Assembly: GCF_032854445.1 (NCBI RefSeq)
Contig: NC_088300.1
Coordinates: 47,299,682 to 47,363,681, forward strand
Length of the DNA: 64,000 bases
Direction: 5' to 3'
Source: Liolophura sinensis
Lineage: Eukaryota > Mollusca > Polyplacophora > Chitonida > Chitonidae
Below the pieces are notes generated by a model. That model saw nothing but the letters and a program-made list of their open reading frames with translations, was not told where the DNA came from and did no database searches. A program made the position numbers and the translations under genes. Below, piece after piece: positions 45,201 to 52,900 of the stretch (position 1 is its first letter; the number at the start of each line of letters is the position of its first letter).

Positions 45201-47211
45201 TATACAAACCATATCTAATATTTACGACGTTAAACCCCAATCAAATAAAAAAGTTATATCTATAGTTCGTGGTCTCGATGAAACTGAAAAACTGAAACTT
45301 CCGAAGATGTGGCCGGATAACATTGAACATTTTAACATATCCTTACAATTTACTGTGGTTGTTGAGACAGTCGTATGGTAGGTGTAGCATATAGATTGGT
45401 GTTAATAGACTGTGGCTGTACTTGATTTTGCACAAAAGCTGAATATACACATTTTACTGTGCACACAGAGACAAGATCTGGCGAGCACATCGGCTGCGGT
45501 GATCGGCTTAGTTTACAACTTACGGTGATCACAATGGTTGGAGAGAAACAACTTACGCTACACGTGCATATGGACTGAACAGAAACAACTTATGGTGTAT
45601 GTGCACATGGACTGAACAGAAACAACTTACGGTATATAGACACATAGACTGGACTGAAACAACTTATGGTACATGTAGACTAGACAGAAACAACTTACAG
45701 TTCATGTACACATGGACTGAGCACGTGCACATAGACTGAAAAGAAACAACCTATGGTGCATATAGACTGGACAGAAACAACTTACAGTATATGTACACAT
45801 GGAATGGACAGAAACAACTTATGGTACATGTACACATAGACTGGACAAAAACAACTTAGGGTGCATGTAGACTGGACAGAAACAACTTACAGTATATGTA
45901 CACATGGACACGACTGAAACAACTTACAGTTCATGTACACACAGGCTGGACAGAAATAACTTACAATACATGTACACATAGACTGAACAGAATCAACTTA
46001 CGTTACATGTACACATAGACTGAATAGAAACAACTTAGGGTACATGTACACATAGACTGGACAAAAACAACTTAGGGTGCATGTACACAGAGACTGGACA
46101 GAGACATTTTATGGTGCATGTAGACTGGAGAGAAACAATTTACGGTACATGTACAAACAGGCTGAATAGAAACAACTTAGGGTACATGTACACATAGACT
46201 GGACAAAAACAACTTAGGGTGCACAGGGACATCTTACGGTGCATGTAGAATGGACAGAAACAACTTACGGTACATGTACACATAGACTGAACAGAAACAA
46301 CTTACGCGTTATGTACACAGAGACTGGACAGAAACAACTTACGTTGGGTAGGACATACATCGGCTTAACAGAAACAGCTTACGGTGGGCACACTGATTGC
46401 GCAGAAAGAACTTTAGGTGTACACACTGACTAGAAAAACAAACAACTCACGGTGAGCACATCGGCTGGACATACGAAGAATTAAGTATGACCCCAGAACG
46501 GGCCATTTTATCCAGATTCGCATAATGACCTCGGGATTGTGCCAGCTAACATCATTCCATCCTTAAAAATTACAAATGTAGGAAATGAAAATGGTATTTT
46601 TTAAAGCAATGATATGGTCGCAAAAAAACGTTTTTAAATGAAAATCACAGAATTCATAATATTTGGAATATATAATTTATCCGAAGCACAGTATACGGTA
46701 TCCAAGTAAAACGGCTTAGTTTGCAGCTTATATACTTAAGCTGTATGAACCCAGGCCTCTGTCGACATGTTTGTTTGTATCTCAATTTTAATAGAGAAGT
46801 ACAGAGATAACTTCATCTCACAAGACGCTAATCTCGAATACACGGCCTGAGAGAGCTACCGTTTTTCCCTGAATTCAAACAAAGGTTATACTGATTAATT
46901 TTTAGACATCAAATTAACAGGAAGTCGTTGTGGGAAGCTTGTCGATAGAAAGAGGAATACTATACATTGAAAAAACATGTCACTCAAATTCTAACATTTC
47001 CAGCGAGCTTTGCACGGTTTCCTCCCACCATAATGCTGGCTGCCAGCATAGAAGTGAAATATCCTTAGTACGCCATAAAACACTAATCAAATAAATAAAT
47101 GAAGTTTAACCATCATGCATCTGTGAGAGTGGATGAGCTTAAATTCGTTATACTTACCCAAGTCATCAGCTACAATGAAGATAATGTTTGGTTGTTGTTG
47201 AGCTACAGAGA
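33208..47211 (-). CDS. Arylsulfatase B-like sulfatase, 14 exons recognised
   Basis: The exons (5' to 3', minus) are 47158-47211, 46451-46561, 45109-45160, 42563-42666, 40946-41045, 40345-40421, 39729-39830, 38753-38816, 38317-38414, 37487-37626, 36280-36338, 35985-36096, 35038-35186 and 33208-33380, about 465 residues. All have GT-AG borders. Landmarks in order are the metal-binding VADDLGWNDV, the formylglycine active site CSPSR split between exons 2 and 3, the second signature [13 protein letters not shown] across exons 4 and 5, [19 protein letters not shown] across exons 9 and 10, [15 protein letters not shown], and DDPEERYDL near the end. Family members remove sulfate esters, for example from N-acetylgalactosamine 4-sulfate, in lysosomes or outside the cell, after Cys-to-formylglycine conversion. 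Exon 2 lacks one base at about 46527 (phases demand 112 nt, 111 are present). Exons 5 and 6 also mismatch by one base unless the weak donor GTCTGT at 40938 is used. The first exon is uncertain; see 48295-48528. Confidence 0.9.
33650..33905. repeat. Dispersed repeat B, copy 1
   Basis: ACCCGATGACG, TTGTTTCCGC, CGTAAGAA, AATTAAAAGT and ACGTCAGAAAA occur in the same order as in a copy at 59208-59465 in the same orientation, at moderate identity. It is an unclassified interspersed repeat; no coding sequence. Confidence 0.55.
33975..35097 (-). repeat. 61-bp minisatellite derived from arylsulfatase exon 13 and its 5' splice site
   Basis: About 18 tandem units, most of 61 bases, on the plus strand containing GATCAGTTGGTTCAGGTAGC and CCCTACCTCTAATATTATAG. 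The upper end of the array is the real 3' end of exon 13 (35038-35186) with its donor AAAG/GTAGGG. Read on the minus strand, each complete unit repeats the exon tail ([14 protein letters not shown]) and an AGAG/GTAGGG donor. The lowest three units (about 33975-34140) are a variant with GCTACACAAATGTCATAGGA. The unit is not a multiple of three, so it is not a protein repeat. Confidence 0.9.
35546..35899. mobile_element. MITE family A, copy 2 (arylsulfatase intron)
   Basis: The ends CAATAGGGGAATCCAGTTCG and CTCGAAACTCCCCTATTG are inverted copies, and the inner arms also pair (GACCTGGCA, then TGCTAGGCAAC, with GCCTAACA and CAGGTCACA). It has the same length class (about 355 bp) and ends as the copy at 10004-10360. 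It lies between exons 12 and 13 of the arylsulfatase gene. Confidence 0.75.
37206..37335 (-). mobile_element. SINE family 1, 3' part
   Basis: TTTATTTAATTGGTGTTTTA, CGACGGCGACCAGCATTATG and GAGGAAACCGGACAGAGCC mark the 3' half of the SINE on the minus strand, in the intron between exons 10 and 11 of the arylsulfatase gene. Confidence 0.85.
38030..38100 (+). mobile_element. tRNA-like fragment
   Basis: A B-box-like GCGTTCGAATCCAGCT preceded by ATCAGGGCATTCACAGG. It resembles a decayed tRNA-derived SINE head. No complete tRNA fold is visible. Confidence 0.35.
38875..39433 (+). mobile_element. TTAA-flanked MITE (piggyBac-like), copy 1
   Basis: The element begins AGGAGAAGAAAA and ends TTCTTCTCCT, and both ends abut TTAA (38871-38874 and 39434-39437), the target duplication expected of piggyBac-type transposons. 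The body of about 559 bp has no coding capacity. An inverted copy at 52464-53036 is highly similar along its whole length. It lies in the arylsulfatase intron between exons 7 and 8. Confidence 0.85.
42335..42395 (-). mobile_element. SINE family 1, middle fragment
   Basis: CATCCACAGGTTGCCTGAAG, ACCTTCTCATGTACAACCGG and AGAGGAAACCAGCA match the middle of the minus-strand SINE copies. Both ends are missing. Confidence 0.55.
42690..43650 (-). repeat. 51-bp minisatellite derived from the arylsulfatase exon 4 3' splice site
   Basis: Two sub-blocks share a 51-base period. The first (about 42900-43145) has units with GTCAGTGGGTTGTGAAGCCG and TACATAGCGCTGTCAA; the second (about 43340-43645) has units with GTCAATGGGTTGTGCGGTCA and GAATGACCAAATG. 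The true start of exon 4 on the plus strand reads CAGTGGGTTGTGAAGCCAGA followed by ATCACATAATGCTGTTAA, where CTG is the reversed acceptor. The array is thus copies of this acceptor plus the first about 30 coding bases. Because 51 is a multiple of three, open frames run through it on both strands (17-residue repeat such as [17 protein letters not shown]); they are by-products. Confidence 0.88.
43925..44285 (-). mobile_element. SINE family 2, near full-length copy
   Basis: On the plus strand it begins GAGTGAGTGAGTGCTTGAGG and TAACGTCGTACTGAC (its 3' tail reversed), continues TCATATGACGACGAAGGAAT and GATTTCCACCGCTCTTTTAT, then AAGCCAAGCGAGGAAG, and ends in a tRNA-like head region. The tail of the same family is found again at 55255-55330. 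It lies between exons 3 and 4 of the arylsulfatase gene. Confidence 0.75.
44752..44900 (-). mobile_element. SINE family 1, 3' part
   Basis: TTTATTTGATAGGTGTTTTA, CGAAGGCGGCCAGTATTATG, CCGGGCAGAGCCCGG and ACGACCATCCGCAGG match the 3' half of the SINE, minus strand, in the intron between exons 3 and 4 of the arylsulfatase gene. Confidence 0.85.
45490..46450 (-). repeat. 36-42-bp minisatellite derived from the arylsulfatase exon 2 5' splice site
   Basis: More than 20 imperfect units containing AGAAACAACTTACGGTACAT and GTACACATAGACTGGAC. The upper end runs into the genuine end of exon 2, where the plus strand reads AAACAACTCACGGTGAGCAC then ATCGGCTGGACAT (donor GTGAGT reversed). On the minus strand many units therefore present a donor-like ACC/GTAAGTTGTTTCT, closer to the consensus than the true site. 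The array fills most of the intron between exons 2 and 3. Confidence 0.88.
46999..47103 (+). mobile_element. SINE family 1, 3' fragment
   Basis: GCACGGTTTCCTCCCACCAT, AATGCTGGCTGCC, GTGAAATATCCTTAGTACGC and the CAAATAAATAAATGAA tail. It is inserted in the first recognised intron of the arylsulfatase gene, opposite to the direction of transcription. Confidence 0.85.
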
Positions 47212-47560
47212 CTGAAAATAAACGGAGAACGAAGACAAATCCGCTAACAGTAACTTCCGTTTAGTATTAGGCGCCATGTTGAAGTTTTGTCAGGAGATCG
47301 ATGCGATCTGTGTTACGAGGCTAACGCGAATTGAGTCCTAGACTGATACCACCTTGATCACTCACTTATAAAACAGATTATTGTTCTCGGCCATGTCACA
47401 GCAGCAGTGCCCAGTTAACCCGGACTTTGATATTTGCCCTATAGCTTTACGGGGTTATTTTATCCTTTGTATTTGCATAGATATAGTGACCCGCGAGAGT
47501 CTCTCCAATGATGATGTTACTTATCACGTGATTCACGTACTGATACCAATATAGTAGAGT

Positions 47561-47897
47561 GGGCCCATACTCCTTACAGCGCATGCGTCCCCATCCTACG
47601 TTTGCTTTACATCACTGCCACCATTATAAAATTTTGTACTGAAATCTTGGACTGTGACTGAGCAGGAAGTGATGTCATGAAGCACATAAACTTTGTCGCA
47701 ATCTTTGTTTCTAACAATACTTTATACACATTCAGTCAATCTAGAAGTATGCACAACTTGGCTCTAACCAACACATGAAGCCTAAAGAAGTCCACGTACG
47801 TTGCGCGGGCTCCAAAGGTCAAATCAGTCTAGTGGTGGCAGTGATGTAAAGCGAACGTAGGGAGCGACGCATGAGCTGTAGGAAGTATGGAGTTGGC
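47561..47897. repeat. Inverted repeat, arms of about 65 bp
   Basis: The arm at 47561-47624 (CATACTCCTTACAGCGCATG, CTACGTTTGCTTTACATCAC, TGCCACCAT) and the arm at 47831-47897 (GTGGTGGCAGTGATGTAAAG, CGAACGTAGGGAGCGACGCA, TGTAGGAAGTATGGAG) are inverted copies at about four-fifths identity by eye, about 205 bases apart. This has the shape of a foldback element. It lies between the first recognised arylsulfatase exon and the signal-anchor exon. Confidence 0.75.
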
Positions 47898-48294
47898 CTT
47901 TGCAATAGACATGGACAAGATGGTGCTGGAGCTGTATGTTGCTACTGGTTTCTTCACCCACTTTCACTAACACAAGCTATTTGTCTTCTCTGTCTGTATA
48001 CTGATACACCGTCTATGCCAAATAATTGTTTACTATTTGTTTATTTATATCCGCGATAGGCGCTTTCAAACCTGAGAATTATCAGGACAGTTGGAATAAA
48101 ACCATTTCAGTAAACCTCCATATAATCCTCTTCACTGTATGTGTGTAACAGAATAAGCCTACTTATTACACCGGTTATCTTACACGAGATATCAATTAAC
48201 AATTTCGCTGATACTTTCGTTTAATTCACTTTGCCATTCGTTTTACAACGAAATAAATACGTAGTGTGAGTTGTTTTAAAAACTTGACCCAATT

Positions 48295-48528
48295 TACTTG
48301 TCCAGCTTCCCGTGGAAAATATTGGTCAGAGGTTATCAAGGGCACACGACTATCGCTATCTTTGATCCGTATCACTTTTCCTTTGTTTGTCCCTCTGATA
48401 TCTCTTGGTCCGGAAGCATCTGCTCTAAACCAGATGTAAGTACTATTAAGAAGTACAAATATGAGACTGAAGGTCATAACAATAACACATAGATATCTGA
48501 TATGGCACAACACTCTATTTCCATTCAA
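48295..48528 (-). CDS. Signal-anchor first exon, gene uncertain
   Basis: From ATG at 48528 the frame encodes a short basic head, a hydrophobic segment (YLCVIVMTFSLIFVLL, about residues 12-28) and a polar stem to residue about 77 (YFPREAGQ), where a donor GTAAAT follows at phase 0. It has the form of a type II membrane anchor or an uncleaved signal peptide, as in Golgi glycosyltransferases and sulfotransferases. It lies 1.1 kb upstream of the first arylsulfatase exon on the same strand and could be its first exon. The phases differ by one base, which would be cured by a single missing G at the donor. Otherwise it starts an unseen gene. I cannot decide between these. Confidence 0.45.
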
Positions 48529-49080
48529 AATTTACAAATGGGTATATGTGGACTTTCGTAAACAGAATGTCTTCAATAAGCATTAATAAATCGTGACCGT
48601 GCATTTGACTGTTGTCATTTTTCACTTTTCCGATGGTGGGTCGGTTTTTATGTGGAGGAAACCGAAACGCCCGTAGCCAGTCACCAACTGACGAACTCTT
48701 CCAAGGTTACGTATGGACATATATGCACATCAATTTGGTAGAAAGCAATTTGTTTCCGACGTATTTTAGACTGCGCATACTGCCACACGAACGTGGTCGA
48801 CAGATTATTGTGATTGAAACCGTGTCGCTATGTCCTAGAGATTAAAAGACAAATGCCTCAACCCACTCCGCCATGACTGTCTCCACGAGTTTGCCTATTT
48901 GCGGGTGTGTACCATAAAATGAAGAAAGCAATGCACATAGACTCGCATATTGATCGTCTGCTGTTCTCAATGAAACGTCAAGAGAAAGATCGTCATAGAT
49001 ATCGTTTTCAATATTGATTAAATCGAGATCGGTGAAAAGGCAGGTTCAAAATGAGACAATGACTCCAGAGTTATGGGTAT

Positions 49081-49235
49081 CCATATTTATTTATTTATTT
49101 ATTCATTTGATTGGTGTTTTACGCAGCACTCAAGAGTATTTCACTTATATGACGGCGGCCAGCATCATGGCAGGAAGAAACCGGGCAGAGCCCGGTGGAA
49201 ACCCACGACCATCCGCAGATAGCTGGAAAACCTTA
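49081..49235 (-). mobile_element. SINE family 1, 3' part
   Basis: ATTTGATTGGTGTTTTACGC, GACGGCGGCCAGCATCATGG, CCGGGCAGAGCCCGG and ATCCGCAGATAGCTGG: a partial minus-strand copy directly next to a fuller copy in the same orientation. Confidence 0.88.
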
Positions 49236-49264
49236 GCACGGACGATCGGAGAGGAGATGTATGT

Positions 49265-49540
49265 ATGTGTATTTATTTGTTTGATTAATTGGTGTTTTAC
49301 GCCGTACTCAAGAATATTTCATTTATACGACGGCAGTCAGCATTATAGCGAGAGAAAACCGGGAAGAGCACGGGGGAAACCCACGACCATCCGCAGACTG
49401 CTGAAAGACATTCTCACGTACGGCCGGAGAGGAAGCCAACATGAGCTGGACTTGAACTCACAGCGACCAGACTGGTGAGAGGCTCATGGGTCATTACGAT
49501 GCGCTAGCGTGCTAACCAACTGAGTAACACATGTCCCTCA
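49265..49540 (-). mobile_element. SINE family 1, full-length copy
   Basis: The tail, conserved middle and tRNA-like head (GCTGGACTTGAACTCACAGC, then GAGGCTCATGGGTCATTACG and GCTAACCAACTGAG) are all present, minus strand. With the preceding copy it forms a head-to-tail pair. Confidence 0.9.
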
Positions 49541-49574
49541 TATATCAGATAATTAAATCCAAAGTTAAATAAAT

Positions 49575-49800
49575 GAATCATGCCCATTATAGACAACACA
49601 TCACAGACATCACATCCCACCCGGTCACACTATACCGACCCCAGTCCCATCCAGTCCTGTTTCCTTGTTCTAAACTCTCAGTGCTGAGCGCCAAGCGAGG
49701 CAGCAAGAATTGCCATTTTTTAAGTCTTTGGTATAATCCGACCCGGGTTTTATCCTGGCTCTCACAGCTTCGAAGGAGACGCCCTAACCGTTAGGCCAGC
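49575..49800 (-). mobile_element. SINE family 2, 5' part
   Basis: CACCCGGTCACACTATACC, GCTGAGCGCCAAGCGAGGCA, GACCCGGGTTTTATCCTGG and GCCCTAACCGTTAGGCCAGC; the last part is a tRNA-like head reversed. It shares the AAGCGAGG core with the copy at 43925-44285. Confidence 0.7.
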
Positions 49801-49958
49801 GAAGTGGTCAACAATAAAGAATTTAATCACGTATATGATCACTTGAAAACACAAGGTAAATACATGATTTCATCAGCAAACACAGTCGCTATCGAATAAT
49901 ACTTCTCTAGGACTGCTCACAATCGATGTACACTTCATTTCAACACCGTTGCAGTGGC

Positions 49959-52900
49959 TTAAGATCCTGTGATAACGGTAACCCTTTGTGTGGTGGTCCG
50001 TCCACATTTCCCCCAAACCAGCTTGGCCTTGTCCACAATGTATTGGCGAAAGTTCTTATCGCACGCCGCGTAGATCAAAGGGTTAAGAAGTGGGCTCATA
50101 AACAACAACGACATGGAGACCGAATGACGAACATCGCCTTGCGTTGAGGAGTTCTGTATGACGTCATACATCAAGCGCACCTGCGAAATACAACACTGAA
50201 CATGTATGAGCTCAATGGATAGGGGACACCTGGGTAACATGAGCCACTTTTTACAAAATGTAATCAGAAATACAAAATATTCCGTTTTATCTCATACAAA
50301 ACTATGCCGATTTAGGCCGCATTTATCAATGCATGAGAAGGACATTACATGTTATAGTTTTAAATAGTTTTGCATTAGATGCGAAATAAAATATGTTGGC
50401 TTTGTGGATGGTGTAAGTTGATCCTCAGCGTGGGATAAGTTGAACCGCCACATAAAGAAGCAAGTGTCCTTTATCTATTGTTAACTAGGCTGTTTTATTT
50501 CAGCATTGTTAAGTTTACTAAACTGCAAGTATTGTACTGTTTGGTTCTTTCAATGTCTGACTTGACTGGCATTGTAATGCAAAGTTTTCAATGTTGTCAA
50601 AATGACGAAAAAGCAATAATGTAAAGGAAAATACGATGAACAACATAACAGAAGGTCATATTTCTGAGTACAAGTTTTACAAAGATTACAACGATTAAAC
50701 GTGCATGCCACGAGAAAAGTCAGAGAGGAATTTGAGCAGAGCAGATCTTTGGGCAGATTCCCCAAATGTGGCAGGCTCCGTCGGAGTTTGAATAATGTTA
50801 TCATGTATGAAAGAGGTTTTCTGTCGACAAAGAAAATCATGTTCATTCGCTCAGTTGCTTCCGGGAGAATACACATTCATAAGCATCTTTTCCCTTTGCT
50901 TATCTTGCGTTTATACTAAACTGGGTTGATCTGAAATCTCCAGGGATAACTAACTAGGATATTTGTAGGCCTATATGACTGACAACGTGGGAATTGTGTG
51001 ACTACAGGGCCCGGTTGTTCAAAAGTGTTAGCTAATACCGGTATTAAGTCATATTGTATATTTACGATTTTAACAAAACTAAATAACCAATACAGCTCAG
51101 CAGAGATAAAATGAAATAGCAGCAGATTTAGTTAATATTTAAAATACTTTTTACACAATTAGTAAAAAACTGAAGACTTGGCCTAAAGTTAAATTCTGTA
51201 TTAAGTTCCAGAACAATATTGAAAAGCCGGTTCCAGAAGATAAAAATGAAGCTGTGTGAACATATTCCACACATGACTGAGATATCATCAAAATATGTCA
51301 ACAATAACTTTTTGTCATACAAAATGATTTCGTTGATTTTCCGTGATGTTGTCAGATACTACTATGTAACTAGATGAAAAGGATCAGCACATATTTTCGA
51401 CGATATATATGTTGCTTTTGTTTTACGTTGTAGATCCTAATACTTTTTAAAGGGGGTGACTTATCTTACCCCTTGGCTCAACTTATCCCGGTTACCCCAA
51501 TGCACCATGTTAGTTCAAAATGCGTATATCAGTTGCGTTGTGAAATGGGTGTTGCAACTGCTCATACATATTCATACGAAAATGGCTACCTTGTTCAAGG
51601 AAGATGCTTTTCTAGAGTGCATAGCTGTGGATACGATGAATCTTACGTGTATCAATGCCTTACATTTTCATTGTTTCATGTGGCCGTGTGTTAAATGTGA
51701 TGACAACACAGCATTTTGGGTGATTGTATACCAATGACAACTAATAAATTACGATTAACATTACTTCATGTTTTTACATAACTTTACTTAAGATAAGGTG
51801 CTACAGGGGGATTTGTAAGTTGCTACTATTCACACATTTCCATGAACATTCAGAATCAAACCCAGTTCACCCGTTACAGGTGAGCATTTGCCAACTATCA
51901 CAATGGCGTCGCTACTTCATACGGGTGCCTTTTTTTTTTTTTACTTTGTCTTAAATCAACATAACCATGGCTTCTAAACGTAAAGCGGCCTACTATGCCA
52001 TTTTGTTAAACTCTGCACCAGGAAGACGTGTCATTAAAGCTTATATAATTAAACTGTTATGTGGTGTGAATGTGCTGTTAATCTAAAGGGAATCAAGCTA
52101 AAGTTGCGATCAGAAAGATTTTTTCATTTTGACTTACCAACAAATATAATATTAATCTAAGCTTTGATCATAGCCTCAGTCTATTTTGTCGCTTTACGTC
52201 CGCTGTGATCAAACTGATTGAATGGTCAAACTGATTTAGCTAAATGATTGAACGTTCAAGCTGATTTAACTACCTGATTGAACGGTCAAACGGATTTAAC
52301 TAACTGACTGAACGGTTAAACTGATTTAACTAACGGATTTGAACGGTCAAACTGATTTAACTAACTGACTGAACGGTCAAACTGACTTTACTAACTGAAC
52401 AGATTAACTGATTTAACTAACTGACTTAACGGCCATTCTGACTTAACTAATTTAACAATTTAAAGGAGAAGAAAACTTAAAAACATGACACCATAGGCTG
52501 AAAAGAGCACATTTTTTTCTATATGGTGGTGCCTGTTGCATAATTTTGCCATTTTTCCTCGCCATGCACGTAAAGCCTGAAAAGGGCAAAGCTGGCATAA
52601 ATCGCTGAGTCCATGGTGTCCTCCATCTTTAACACCCTGTAATTTATGCTGGAGGTGTGTTGCCTCTCAGCAATGAGAGTCGTTAAAACTGCCGGCTTAC
52701 TCGTGTAAACTCGGAACCTGCGTTCAACATTCCGGCTTTCCGATCGTCAAGCTGAAAACGAAGTGTACTGTTCGCTACCTTCTGGGCAGAAGAGCTCTAC
52801 CGGAAATGTACGAACTGCACTTCGGCGGTTTCCGACAGCAGTTCTCCCCCTAACACAGAAGACTTCAGAACTAGTTCTTAGGCAAAATGGAGTCGCCCAC

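Noticed and set aside
47211..47276. Arylsulfatase start at ATG 47276 (MAPNTKRK) or via acceptor CTGTTAG
   Set aside because: The ATG frame meets a stop just before the conserved start. The alternative acceptor gives a hydrophobic stretch, but this is the pyrimidine tract of the stronger TTTTCAG acceptor read as codons.
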